Shown here: positions 8,573 through 20,187 of the stretch, one piece after another
Layout: the number at the start of each line of letters is the position of its first letter
Numbering within the stretch: position 1 is the first letter of the stretch
Assembly: GCF_900100655.1 (NCBI RefSeq)
Contig: NZ_FNCE01000002.1
Location: 62,001 to 126,000, forward strand
DNA: 64,000 nt
Source: Limimonas halophila
Lineage (GTDB): Bacteria > Pseudomonadota > Alphaproteobacteria > Kiloniellales > Rhodovibrionaceae
Direction of reading: 5' to 3'
Made by a program: the position numbers and the translations under genes
The notes under the pieces: model-generated
Databases searched by the model: none
What the model saw: the letters and a program-made list of their open reading frames with translations, nothing else
What the model was told of the DNA's origin: nothing

Positions 8573-9067
8573 ATGTCCGTCCGGTGGCTGGTCATGGGCC
8601 TAGCCGCGGCCGTGGTTCTGACGGGCGCGCGGGTGCACGCGGCGGAGCCCATCGAGGTCGACAAGACCTACACCCACATCCCGACGCTGGGCGAAAGCAA
8701 GGTCGCCGTGGGCGCGGTCTACCAGTGCCGCTGGGGCCTGATCGCGGGCACGCGGGACTGGGGTTGCTGGTACCACGCGGTGCCGAGCGACGCCGCATCG
8801 TTCGACAATAGTGCCTTCGAGATCATCCTCAGCAAGGACGTGAAGCCGGACGACCGCGGCGACAGCACGGCCGAGGTCGTGGCGATCGAGATGAACCTGA
8901 CGCAGGTGCCTCGGCGCGCGGCGCTCAAGATGGGCAAGATGTTCGGCTTCACCCCGGATCAGGTGCGCGAGGTCATCGTCCACGGCACCCGCATCGTCAA
9001 CGGCCACCGCATGCGCCTCACGCGCGGCGGCGGGGCGCTCCAGATCCGCGAGATGACGTACCGCTAG
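8573..9067 (+). CDS. Secreted protein of unknown function with paired cysteines
   Basis: No function was recognised. The 164-residue product has a clear signal peptide (basic start, hydrophobic LVMGLAAAVVLTGA, likely cleavage after VHAA). The mature region contains YQCRWGLIAGTRDWGCWYH, with two cysteines 14 residues apart among aromatic residues, suggesting a small disulfide-closed loop in the periplasm. The C-terminal half (MFGFTPDQVREVIVHGTRIVNGHRM) looks like a folded alpha-beta domain. The start is well supported by AGGAGG five bases upstream. The gene is followed by a rho-independent terminator and preceded by a promoter-like sequence, so it is probably a monocistronic unit between lolD and dnaE. 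Confidence 0.75.
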   Translation: MSVRWLVMGLAAAVVLTGARVHAAEPIEVDKTYTHIPTLGESKVAVGAVYQCRWGLIAGTRDWGCWYHAVPSDAASFDNSAFEIILSKDVKPDDRGDSTAEVVAIEMNLTQVPRRAALKMGKMFGFTPDQVREVIVHGTRIVNGHRMRLTRGGGALQIREMTYR

Positions 9068-9080
9068 AGCGGATCGGCGT

Positions 9081-9110
9081 AAAACGGAACCACGTGCGCG
9101 GTTCCGTTTT
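9081..9110 (+). terminator. Rho-independent terminator after the 8573 gene
   Basis: A perfect 11-bp stem (AAAACGGAACC at 9081-9091 and GGTTCCGTTTT at 9100-9110) encloses an eight-base loop and ends in TTTT. It lies 14 bases after the stop codon and could work in both directions. Two shorter hairpins follow before dnaE, at about 9130 and 9143. Confidence 0.8.
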
Positions 9111-9291
9111 ATCGTGCGTGAAGCGGCCGACAGGCCGGTGAGCGCCGCAGGCGCTGAAACTGCTCCCACCGGAAAAACAGGCGCTTATCCAGAGGCTTCC
9201 GGCTCGGTCAGCAAACATGATGTCATGCGCTAGCCACTCGCCGGCGCATCCCTGTTGTGTGGACTCGGGGGCCGGGGCCACGGTCCCGGCC

Positions 9292-12759
<3,468 letters not shown>

Positions 12760-12823
12760 CCCTCCCGAGCTAGGGCCTCGCCCGACCGTTTCACCCGGTG
12801 TGAGTCCACCCCGGCCAACGGCC

Positions 12824-12852
12824 TTGCGTTCCGGGGCGACAGGGCGTATTCC
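12824..12852 (+). promoter_or_regulatory. Candidate promoter for rpsB-tsf
   Basis: TTGCGT (12824-12829) and TATTCC (12847-12852) are separated by 17 bases, 120 bases before rpsB. This leaves a GC-rich leader of about 110 bases, long enough for S2 autoregulatory structure, though no known leader motif was recognised. Confidence 0.4.
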
Positions 12853-12971
12853 CCGCGTGAACCCGAAATCCCACACGCGGGCCAGCCCGGCGGCGATGCC
12901 GGGGCGTCCGGTGTCCGCGCGCGGCGCGGATTCCCGGCCCGCGGAGGTCCAACCGGAGAGACGAGGTTAAG

Positions 12972-13808
12972 ATGGCGCTCCCGACCTTCACGATGCGCCA
13001 GCTGCTGGAGGCTGGCGTCCACTTCGGCCACACCACCCGCCGCTGGAACCCGATGATGTCGCCGTACCTCTACGGCGAGCGCAACGGCATCCACATCATC
13101 GATCTCCAGCAGACCGTTCCGCAGCTTTCGCGCGCGCTCGAGTTCATCCGCGGCACCGTCGCCAACGGCGGCCGCGTGCTCATGGTGGGCACGAAGCGCC
13201 AGGCCAGCGAGTACGTGGCGGAAGCGGCCACGCGCTGCGGCCAGTACTACGTCAACCACCGCTGGCTCGGTGGCATGCTGACCAACTGGCGCACGATCAG
13301 CCACTCCATCAAGCGCCTGCGCCAGCTGGAAGAGATTCTGGAAGAGGGCGGCACCGGCCTGACGAAGAAGGAGACGCTCAACCTTCGCCGCGAGCGCGAC
13401 AAGCTCGACCGCGCGCTCGGCGGCATCAAGGACATGGGCGGCCTGCCGGACGTCATGTTCGTGATCGACACGAACAAGGAGCATCTCGCCATCAAGGAGG
13501 CGCAGAAGCTCGGCATCCCGGTCGTCGCGGTGCTGGATTCCAACTCCAACCCGAAGGGTGTGGATTACCCCATCCCGGGCAATGACGACGCCATTCGCGC
13601 GGTCAATATGTACTGTCAGCTGGTTGCGGACGCCGTGCTCGACGGCATCCAGGCCGAGCTGTCCGCCACCGGCGCCGACCTCGGCGAGTCCGAGGAAGCC
13701 GGCGAGCAGGTTCCGGACACCGACGACGAGACGGACGCGGCCGACGAGGCCGCCGCGTCCGCCGGCGAGGGCGAGTCCGCCGAGAGCGCCGAGGCGAGCA
13801 ACGCCTGA
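12972..13808 (+). CDS. rpsB: 30S ribosomal protein S2
   Basis: This is a structural protein of the small ribosomal subunit. The 278-residue product carries the family signatures [20 protein letters not shown] at the N-terminus and [19 protein letters not shown] followed by [14 protein letters not shown] in the second half. Residues 234-278 form an unusual tail with 16 acidic and no basic residues; the S2 core ends at about residue 230. The start is preceded by an AGGTTAAG-type purine stretch. It is followed 55 bases later by tsf, the near-universal rpsB-tsf pairing. S2 is known to autoregulate this operon in other bacteria; here the leader is structured only by its GC content. Confidence 0.97.
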   Translation: MALPTFTMRQLLEAGVHFGHTTRRWNPMMSPYLYGERNGIHIIDLQQTVPQLSRALEFIRGTVANGGRVLMVGTKRQASEYVAEAATRCGQYYVNHRWLGGMLTNWRTISHSIKRLRQLEEILEEGGTGLTKKETLNLRRERDKLDRALGGIKDMGGLPDVMFVIDTNKEHLAIKEAQKLGIPVVAVLDSNSNPKGVDYPIPGNDDAIRAVNMYCQLVADAVLDGIQAELSATGADLGESEEAGEQVPDTDDETDAADEAAASAGEGESAESAEASNA

Positions 13809-13830
13809 TCGGCCGCGCTGAGACACCTGA

Positions 13831-13860
13831 GGGACGACGAGGACAACGAGGGGACGACGA
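13831..13860 (+). repeat. Tandem decamer before tsf
   Basis: Three purine-rich ten-base units lie directly upstream of the tsf start: GGGACGACGA, GGACAACGAG and GGGACGACGA. The first and third are identical. They overlap the position of the ribosome-binding site and may give alternative or enhanced ribosome docking. Confidence 0.6.
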
Positions 13861-13863
13861 ACC

Positions 13864-14775
13864 ATGGCTGATGTCAGCGCGGCGCTGGTCAAGCAACTTC
13901 GCGAGCGAACCGGCGCCGGGATGATGGACTGCAAGAAGGCCCTGGCGGATACCGAGGGCGACATCGAGGCAGCCGTCGACTGGCTGCGTCAGAAGGGCCT
14001 GTCGCAGGCGGCCAAGAAGGCGGGCCGCACGGCGGCGGACGGCCTCATCGGCGTGCACACGGCGGGCACCAGCGGCGCCATCGTCGAGGTCAACGCCGAG
14101 ACCGACTTCGTGGCCCGCAACGAGACCTTCCAGGACTTCGTGGGCAAGGTGACCGAGCTGGCCCTGAGCGCCGGCGGCGACCTGGAGACGCTCAAGCAGA
14201 CGATTTACCCGGAGACCGGGCGGACGGTCGAGGAAGAGCTCACCCAGACCATCGCCACGATCGGCGAGAACATGAAGCTCTCGCGCTCGGCTGCCCTGTC
14301 GGTCGATCGCGGCGCGGTTTCCGCCTACGTGCACAACCAGCTCGCGCCCAACCTGGGCAAGATCGGGGTGCTCGTGGCGCTGGAGGCCGACGTCGAGTCC
14401 GAGAAGCTGGAAGGGCTGGCGAAGCAGCTGGCCATGCACGTGGCGGCGGCCCAGCCGAACGCCGTGAGCCAGGCGGACATCGACCCGGCCGTTGTGGAGC
14501 GTGAGCGCCGCGTGCTGGAGCAGCAGGCGCGCGATAGCGGCAAGCCCGAGAACATCATCGAGAAGATGGTCGAGGGCCGGCTGCGCAAGTTCTACGAGGA
14601 AATCGCGCTCTTGGACCAGCTCTTCGTCGTCGACGGCGAGAGCCGCGTCCGCGACGTAATCAAGAAGGCCAGCGACGACCTCGGCACCGAGGTGAAGGTC
14701 GCCGGCTTCGTGCGTTTCTCGCTGGGCGAGGGCGCCGAGAGCGAAAGCGAGGAAGAGTCCGCCGCGAGCGCGTAA
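13864..14775 (+). CDS. tsf: Elongation factor Ts
   Basis: This is the guanine-nucleotide exchange factor that recycles EF-Tu from its GDP form. The 303-residue protein has the N-terminal UBA-like module with [16 protein letters not shown] near residue 12, the [10 protein letters not shown] motif near residue 80 that contacts EF-Tu, and two core repeats ending with a coiled-coil region near 230. The last 16 residues ([16 protein letters not shown]) are strongly acidic and extend past the usual C-terminus. It follows rpsB in the same transcript and is closed off by a strong hairpin terminator at 14800. Confidence 0.97.
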   Translation: MADVSAALVKQLRERTGAGMMDCKKALADTEGDIEAAVDWLRQKGLSQAAKKAGRTAADGLIGVHTAGTSGAIVEVNAETDFVARNETFQDFVGKVTELALSAGGDLETLKQTIYPETGRTVEEELTQTIATIGENMKLSRSAALSVDRGAVSAYVHNQLAPNLGKIGVLVALEADVESEKLEGLAKQLAMHVAAAQPNAVSQADIDPAVVERERRVLEQQARDSGKPENIIEKMVEGRLRKFYEEIALLDQLFVVDGESRVRDVIKKASDDLGTEVKVAGFVRFSLGEGAESESEEESAASA

Positions 14776-14799
14776 CACGCGTCTCGCGCGAGCGATCCG

Positions 14800-14834
14800 C
14801 CCATCCGCCGGCCCCGGTGCCGGCGGATGGGTTT
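14800..14834 (+). terminator. Terminator after tsf
   Basis: A perfect 13-bp GC-rich stem, CCCATCCGCCGGC at 14800-14812 and its complement at 14819-14831, has a six-base loop and is followed by TTT. It lies 25 bases after the tsf stop. The T-run is short, but stem strength is high. Confidence 0.75.
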
Positions 14835-14845
14835 CATCGCTTCGA

Positions 14846-14866
14846 GCCGGCCGGGTGACGGCCGGC
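14846..14866 (+). other. Hairpin in the pyrH leader
   Basis: GCCGGCC and GGCCGGC form a 7-bp stem around GGGTGAC, 55 bases before pyrH. No T-run follows. It may be leader structure or chance in GC-rich DNA. Confidence 0.3.
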
Positions 14867-14920
14867 GACCGTGAATCGCGCGGTTCCGGCCGCGCCGCGC
14901 GTCGGAGAGTGGGGGACTGG

Positions 14921-15670
14921 ATGGCCGGCTGCCCGGTTTACACGCGCGTCCTGCTCAAGATCTCCGGCGAATCCCTCATGGGCGACGAGCCGTACGGCCT
15001 CAGCGCCGACGCCGTGAGCCGTATCGCTCATGACGTGAAGGCCGCACACGACCTGGGCGTACAGGTTTGCCTCGTGGTGGGCGGCGGCAACATCTTCCGC
15101 GGCATGGCCGCCGCTGCGGGCGGCATGGAGCGCGCCACCGCCGACTACATGGGCATGCTGGCCACGGTCATGAACGCGCTGGCCATGCAGAACGCCCTGG
15201 AAGACCTCGGCGTGGCAACACGCGTTCAGTCCGCCATCCCCATGGACACGGTGTCCGAGCCGTACATCCGGCGCCGCGCATTGCGGCACATGGAAAAGAA
15301 CCGGGTGGTGATCTTCGCGGCCGGCACCGGCAACCCCTTCTTCACGACCGACAGCGCCGCGGCGTTGCGCGCTTCGGAAATGGGCTGCCAGGCGCTGTTC
15401 AAGGGCACGAAGGTCGATGGCGTGTACAGCGCGGACCCGGCGCGCGAGGCGCACGCCGTGCGCTACCGGCGGCTGACCTTCATGGACGTGCTCACCCAGG
15501 ACCTGGGTGTGATGGATCATTCGGCCATTTCGCTGGCGCGGGAAAACCACATTCCCATTATCGTTTTTTCCATTGCACGTGCCGGTGGCTTTCCCGACAT
15601 CCTGCAGGGCGACGGCTACTACACCATCGTCGACGGCGACCACGAAGCGGAACAGAGGGGCCAACCGTGA
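14921..15670 (+). CDS. pyrH: UMP kinase
   Basis: This hexameric kinase makes UDP from UMP and ATP in pyrimidine nucleotide synthesis. The 249-residue product belongs to the amino-acid-kinase fold: [13 protein letters not shown] at the N-terminus binds ATP phosphates, [13 protein letters not shown] near residue 48 is the glycine-rich loop, and [17 protein letters not shown] near 133 forms the nucleotide site. ATG 14921 follows a G-rich GAGAGTGGGGG stretch; an upstream in-frame start would add an arginine-rich leader without conserved residues. The stop overlaps the GTG start of frr by four bases (GTGA), so the two are translationally coupled. Confidence 0.96.
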   Translation: MAGCPVYTRVLLKISGESLMGDEPYGLSADAVSRIAHDVKAAHDLGVQVCLVVGGGNIFRGMAAAAGGMERATADYMGMLATVMNALAMQNALEDLGVATRVQSAIPMDTVSEPYIRRRALRHMEKNRVVIFAAGTGNPFFTTDSAAALRASEMGCQALFKGTKVDGVYSADPAREAHAVRYRRLTFMDVLTQDLGVMDHSAISLARENHIPIIVFSIARAGGFPDILQGDGYYTIVDGDHEAEQRGQP

Positions 15671-16227
15671 GCGAGGAAGCAGACTTCGACGACATCCAAC
15701 GCCGGATGGACGGCGCTGTGGAAACGCTCAAGCGCGAGTTCAAGGGCCTGCGTACCGGCCGGGCGCACGCCGGGCTGCTGGAGCCCGTGACGGTCAAGGC
15801 CTACGGCACGGAGATGCCCATCAACCAGGTCGGCACCATCAGCGTGCCCGAGCCGCGCATGCTCTCGGTGATGGTGTGGGATCGCTCGATTGTGACGAAC
15901 GTGGAGAAGGGCATCCGCGATTCCGGGCTGGGCCTCAACCCGCAGACCGAGGGGCAGACGATCCGCGTGCCCATTCCCGAGCTCAGCCAGGAACGACGTC
16001 AAGAACTCTCCAAGATTGCGAGCAAGTATGCCGAGCAGGCGCGGGTGGCGATCCGCAACGTCCGCCGCGAGGGCATGGACGCGCTGAAGAAGCAGCAGAA
16101 GTCCGGCGAGCTGTCGGAGGACGAGGCCAAGCGCGCCAGCGACAAGCTCCAGAAGATGACGGACGACCACATCAAGCAGGTCGACGACCTTCTGGAGACC
16201 AAGGAAAACGAGATCATGCAGGTCTGA
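15667..16227 (+). CDS. frr: Ribosome recycling factor
   Basis: RRF splits post-termination ribosomes together with EF-G. The 186-residue product has the two-domain pattern: long helices carrying [21 protein letters not shown] and [31 protein letters not shown], flanking the beta domain ([23 protein letters not shown]). The start is a GTG that shares bases with the pyrH stop, which is the only start giving the conserved N-terminal length. pyrH-frr-uppS-cdsA-dxr is a conserved gene order, and the coupling suggests one polycistronic message. uppS starts three bases after its stop. Confidence 0.95.
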   Translation: MSEEADFDDIQRRMDGAVETLKREFKGLRTGRAHAGLLEPVTVKAYGTEMPINQVGTISVPEPRMLSVMVWDRSIVTNVEKGIRDSGLGLNPQTEGQTIRVPIPELSQERRQELSKIASKYAEQARVAIRNVRREGMDALKKQQKSGELSEDEAKRASDKLQKMTDDHIKQVDDLLETKENEIMQV

Positions 16228-16229
16228 CG

Positions 16230-16967
16230 ATGTCGGCAGGCGGCGTCCGGTCGCCAGGGTCCGTCCCGCGGCACCTCGCCATTATCATGGACGGCAACGG
16301 CCGGTGGGCGCGGGCGCGCGGACTTCCGCGAACGGCCGGGCACCGCCAGGGCGCTGAGGCGCTGCGCGAAGCGGTGGAGGGCGCTGCCGAGCACGGCATC
16401 CAGCACCTGACGGTGTTCGGATTCTCAGCCGAGAACTGGCGGCGGCCGGCGGCCGAGATCGACGAGCTGATGCGGCTGCTGCGCCGCTATCTGCGGGCGG
16501 AGATCGATGAACTCCACCGCAACGACGTGCGCATGCGGGTCATCGGCGACCGTACCCGGCTGTCGCGCGACATCGTCGACCTCATCGCGGAGGGTGAGCG
16601 GCAGACTGCGAGCAACACGCGGCTGACGCTCACGGTGGCCATCAACTATGGCGGGCGGCAGGAAATCGTGGGCGCCGCGCGGCGGTTGGCGGAACGTGCC
16701 GCGGCCAGCGAGATCGATCCCGCCGCCATCGACGAGACGGTGTTCGCCCACGAGCTGTTCGCCCCGGACGTGCCCGATCCTGACGTGGTGCTGCGCACCA
16801 GCGGGGAGAAGCGCTTGAGCAATTTCCTGCTTTGGCAGTGCGCGTACAGCGAGCTGATGTTCCTGGACAAGCTGTGGCCCGATTTCACGCGTGACGACAT
16901 CGCCCGCATCATCGACGATTTCCGCCAGCGCGACCGACGGTATGGCGCAACCCTCGAAACCCGCTAA
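16230..16967 (+). CDS. uppS: Undecaprenyl diphosphate synthase (isoprenyl transferase)
   Basis: This cis-prenyltransferase condenses isopentenyl diphosphate onto farnesyl diphosphate to make the C55 carrier for peptidoglycan and polysaccharide synthesis. The 245-residue protein shows HLAIIMDGNGRWARARG with the magnesium-binding aspartate at D21, FGFSAENWRRP near residue 66, and the C-terminal signature PDVVLRTSGEKRLSNFLLWQ. The chain length of the product is inferred from family membership. The gene begins three bases after frr and its last 26 bases overlap cdsA. Its substrate pathway is represented nearby by dxr and, farther on, ispDF. Confidence 0.95.
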   Translation: MSAGGVRSPGSVPRHLAIIMDGNGRWARARGLPRTAGHRQGAEALREAVEGAAEHGIQHLTVFGFSAENWRRPAAEIDELMRLLRRYLRAEIDELHRNDVRMRVIGDRTRLSRDIVDLIAEGERQTASNTRLTLTVAINYGGRQEIVGAARRLAERAAASEIDPAAIDETVFAHELFAPDVPDPDVVLRTSGEKRLSNFLLWQCAYSELMFLDKLWPDFTRDDIARIIDDFRQRDRRYGATLETR

Positions 16968-17772
16968 ATCCGGCTCGCTGCGCAAGCGCGTGATCAGCGG
17001 CGTCGTCCTGGCGCCGCTCGTGCTGCTCGTCATCTATGCGGGGCCGCTGCCCACCGCCGCGTTGGTGCTGTTGGCTGCGATGGCAATGGCCGGCGAACTC
17101 ACCGACACCGCCGGCGGGGCGGATCGCCCGGTGGCGGTGCCGATAGCCGTAGCCGCGATCTCCCTGGTCGTCATCTTCGCGGTTACGACCACTTGGCCGG
17201 CCGTGTTCGTCGTTGCCGCTGCGGGGGGCGCGCTTGCGGGGCTCATCCTGCGGGGGCGTGCCGGGCTGGTTACGGCATCGGCTTTCGCCTACGTGGCCAT
17301 CGCCTGTGCGGCGGCGATCTGGCTGCGCCAGCACCCGGATATCGGCGGCGCGCTCCTGATCTGGCTGCTGGTGCTGGTCTGGGCCACGGACGTCGGCGCC
17401 TTCGTCGCCGGGCGCGCGCTCGGCGGGTGGCGCCTGGCGCCGCATCTGAGTCCCAACAAGACGTGGGCGGGCCTGCTCGGCGGCATGGGCGGTGCGGCCG
17501 TGCTGTCCGCCGCGTCGGTGGCGGCTTTCCCCGTGCTGGGGGAGGTGCCTTGGCTGACGAGTCTTCCGGCGGCGGCCGCGATGGGCGCCGGTCTGGCCGT
17601 CGTGGAGCAGGGCGGGGATTTGCTGGAGTCCGCGTGGAAGCGCTACTTTCACGTCAAGGATTCCGGGGTCGTCATTCCGGGCCACGGCGGAATCCTCGAC
17701 CGTACGGACGGTTTGCTGGCGGTCATCCTGGCGGTGGCCGCACTCCACCTTCTGCTGGGGACTCAGGCATGA
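16942..17772 (+). CDS. cdsA: Phosphatidate cytidylyltransferase
   Basis: CdsA makes CDP-diacylglycerol from phosphatidate and CTP, the branch point of phospholipid synthesis in the inner membrane. The 276-residue product has multiple membrane helices and the complete C-terminal signature KRYFHVKDSGVVIPGHGGIL followed by DRTDG. ATG 16942 overlaps uppS by 26 bases; an earlier in-frame start at 16891 would extend the overlap without adding conserved residues. Its stop overlaps the dxr start (ATGA). The downstream product branch is represented by pgpA in the 55.8-kb region. Confidence 0.94.
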   Translation: MAQPSKPAKSGSLRKRVISGVVLAPLVLLVIYAGPLPTAALVLLAAMAMAGELTDTAGGADRPVAVPIAVAAISLVVIFAVTTTWPAVFVVAAAGGALAGLILRGRAGLVTASAFAYVAIACAAAIWLRQHPDIGGALLIWLLVLVWATDVGAFVAGRALGGWRLAPHLSPNKTWAGLLGGMGGAAVLSAASVAAFPVLGEVPWLTSLPAAAAMGAGLAVVEQGGDLLESAWKRYFHVKDSGVVIPGHGGILDRTDGLLAVILAVAALHLLLGTQA

Positions 17773-18989
17773 CGCAGCCGGATGAGCAGGACGCCTCCAC
17801 CGCGATGCCGAGCGAGTGGAACGAACCGCGGACCATTTCGGTGCTGGGCGCAACGGGGTCGATCGGCAGCAGCACGCTCGATCTGGTGCGCCGCCATCCG
17901 GAAGCCTTTCGCGTCGAGGCCCTGACCGCCGGCGGCAACGTCGAGCAGCTTGCAGCGCTGGCGCGCGAGTTCGGCGCCCGCTATGCCGCCGTCGCCGATC
18001 CCGACCGCTACGCGGCGCTCAAGGAGGCGCTGGCGGACACGGACATCGCCGTGGGCGCGGGGGATCAAGCGCTCGTGGAGGCGGCGGACCGCCCCGCCGA
18101 GTGGGTGATGGCGGCCATCGTCGGGTCGGCGGGGCTCGCGCCGGCGCTTGCCGCGATCCGGCGCGGGGTGACGGTCGCGCTGGCGAACAAGGAGACGCTG
18201 GTGTGCGCCGGGGAGCTGGTGATGAACGAGGTCGCCCGCCACGGGGCCACGTTGCTGCCCGTCGACTCCGAGCACAACGCCATTTTTCAGGTGTTGGACG
18301 GGGAGCGCCGGTCGGACGTCAGCCGCCTCATCCTCACGGCCTCGGGCGGGCCCTTCCGGCAGACCTCGCGCGAGGTCCTGGAACGCGCCACGCCGGAGCA
18401 GGCCGTCGCCCATCCCAACTGGTCGATGGGCGCCAAGATCTCCGTGGATTCCGCCACGATGATGAACAAGGGGCTGGAGCTGATCGAGGCCCACCACCTC
18501 TTCCAGATTCCCGAAGAGCGCATCGACGTGCTCGTCCATCCACAGTCGATCATCCACAGCATGGTGGCCTACCGGGACGGCTCCACGCTGGCGCAGCTGG
18601 GGCTGCCGGACATGCGCACGCCCATCGCGCACACCCTGGCCTGGCCGGGCCGCATGGCCGGGCCGGTGGAGCATGCGGACCTCGCGAGCATCGGCCAGCT
18701 CACCTTCGAGGCCCCCGACGACGCGCGCTTTCCCGCGCTTGGCCTGGCGCGCGAGGCATTGCGCCGCGCCGGCCGCGCCCCAACTATGTTGAATGCGGCC
18801 AACGAAGTGGCCGTTCAAGCGTTCCTCGACGGCGAGATCGGCTTCCTGGGCGTTCCCGAGACCGTCGAAGCGGTGCTCGATCGGTGCGGCATCGGGCCCA
18901 TCGCCGGGCTGGACGACGTCGAGGAGGCGGACCGCGAAGCCCGGGCGTTGACCCGGTCCCTGGCGCGCCGCGCGCGGGCGTCCGCCTGA
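17769..18989 (+). CDS. dxr: 1-deoxy-D-xylulose 5-phosphate reductoisomerase
   Basis: Dxr converts DXP to 2-C-methyl-D-erythritol 4-phosphate with NADPH, the committed step of the MEP isoprenoid pathway. The 406-residue protein has the NADPH-binding GATGSIGSSTLDLVRRHPE near residue 23, LANKETLVCAG, the metal-binding PVDSEHNAIFQ near residue 164, the flexible loop NWSMGAKISVDSATMMNKGLE (its middle is the active-site flap) and the HPQSIIHSMV segment. The start ATG overlaps the cdsA stop by four bases. Two later MEP steps are encoded by ispDF in this window. rseP follows after 33 bases. Confidence 0.96.
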   Translation: MTQPDEQDASTAMPSEWNEPRTISVLGATGSIGSSTLDLVRRHPEAFRVEALTAGGNVEQLAALAREFGARYAAVADPDRYAALKEALADTDIAVGAGDQALVEAADRPAEWVMAAIVGSAGLAPALAAIRRGVTVALANKETLVCAGELVMNEVARHGATLLPVDSEHNAIFQVLDGERRSDVSRLILTASGGPFRQTSREVLERATPEQAVAHPNWSMGAKISVDSATMMNKGLELIEAHHLFQIPEERIDVLVHPQSIIHSMVAYRDGSTLAQLGLPDMRTPIAHTLAWPGRMAGPVEHADLASIGQLTFEAPDDARFPALGLAREALRRAGRAPTMLNAANEVAVQAFLDGEIGFLGVPETVEAVLDRCGIGPIAGLDDVEEADREARALTRSLARRARASA

Positions 18990-19022
18990 TCCGCTTCACC
19001 GACGCTTCGCGGGGCTACCGGC

Positions 19023-20123
19023 ATGGACATTCTCGGCAACTACCTCATCCCCTTCCTGATCGTGCTGACGGTCCTCGTGTTCGTGCACGAGTTCGGCCAC
19101 TACTGGGTCGCCCGGCGCGTGGGCGTTCGGGTGGAAACCTTCTCCATCGGCTTCGGGCCGGAGATCGTGGGCATCACGGATCGGGCGGGGACCCGCTGGA
19201 AGTTCAGCGCCGTGCCGCTCGGCGGCTACGTGAAGATGTTCGGGGATGCCAACGCCTCCAGCCAGCCGGATGCGGAGCGCGAGTTCACCGCGGACGAGCG
19301 CAAGGTCGCGTTCCCCTTCAAGCGCCTGCATCAGCGCGCAGCCGTCGTCGCCGCAGGGCCGATCGCGAACTTTGTCTTCGCTGTGGTGGCGCTGGGCGCT
19401 GTCTTCGCGCTGCACGGGCAGCCCTACACCCCGGCCGTGGTCGGTGAGGTCCAGGAGGGCAGCGCCGCCGCGCAGGCCGGCGTCCAGGCGGGCGACCGCT
19501 TCGTCGCGATCGACGGCACGGAGATCGAGCGCTTCGAGGACGTCCAGCGCATCGTGCGCCTGAACCCCGACGACCAACTGCGCATCGTGGTCCAGCGCGA
19601 GGGCGAGCGCGTGCCCCTTCAGGTCACCCCCGAGACGCGGACGGTCGAGGATCGGTTCGGCAACACCCACACGATCGGCCTGCTCGGCGTCACCGGCTCC
19701 GAAGTGGCCTACAAGCGCTACGATCCGGCGTCCGCCGTGTGGGAGGCCGGCCAGCAGACCGTGCGAATCACGGGCGCAACACTTCAGGCCGTCGGCCAGA
19801 TCATCGTGGGAGAGCGCAGCGCCGACCAGCTCGGCGGGCCCGTGAAGATCGCCCAGATGTCGGGCGAGGTGGCGGACACCGGCCTCACCAACCTCGTGTG
19901 GTTCATGGCCGTGCTCTCGATCAATCTGGGGCTGGTGAACCTCTTCCCCATTCCGATGCTGGATGGTGGCCACCTGCTGTTCTACGCGATCGAGGCGGTG
20001 CGCGGGCGGCCGCTCGGGGAGCGGGCGCAAGAATACGGTTTCCGTATCGGTCTCGCTTTGGTATTGACCCTTCTGGTCTTCGTGACCTGGAACGACCTGG
20101 TTCAGCTGACCTCGTTCGGCTGA
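19023..20123 (+). CDS. rseP: Site-2 intramembrane zinc metalloprotease RseP
   Basis: RseP cleaves membrane-embedded substrates, typically anti-sigma factors and remnant signal peptides. The 366-residue protein has the zinc motif H22-E23-x-x-H26 in FVHEFGHYWVARR inside the first membrane helix, one PDZ domain around residues 130-200 (VGEVQEGSAAAQAGVQAGDRFVAIDG starts it), and the second zinc ligand in NLFPIPMLDGGHLLFY near residue 313. One PDZ domain, rather than the two in E. coli, is usual in this class. It precedes bamA by 64 bases, the standard envelope-gene order. Confidence 0.95.
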   Translation: MDILGNYLIPFLIVLTVLVFVHEFGHYWVARRVGVRVETFSIGFGPEIVGITDRAGTRWKFSAVPLGGYVKMFGDANASSQPDAEREFTADERKVAFPFKRLHQRAAVVAAGPIANFVFAVVALGAVFALHGQPYTPAVVGEVQEGSAAAQAGVQAGDRFVAIDGTEIERFEDVQRIVRLNPDDQLRIVVQREGERVPLQVTPETRTVEDRFGNTHTIGLLGVTGSEVAYKRYDPASAVWEAGQQTVRITGATLQAVGQIIVGERSADQLGGPVKIAQMSGEVADTGLTNLVWFMAVLSINLGLVNLFPIPMLDGGHLLFYAIEAVRGRPLGERAQEYGFRIGLALVLTLLVFVTWNDLVQLTSFG

Positions 20124-20187
20124 CGCGGAACCCCCGCCCGGGTCGCTTGTCACCCGATCTAGCTGCACAGCACGGCGAGACGGAACA

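Noticed and set aside
9217-9291. Upstream in-frame ATG for dnaE
   Set aside because: It adds 25 residues not seen in the family and starts in an untranslated-looking region; ATG 9292 places the PHP domain at the N-terminus.
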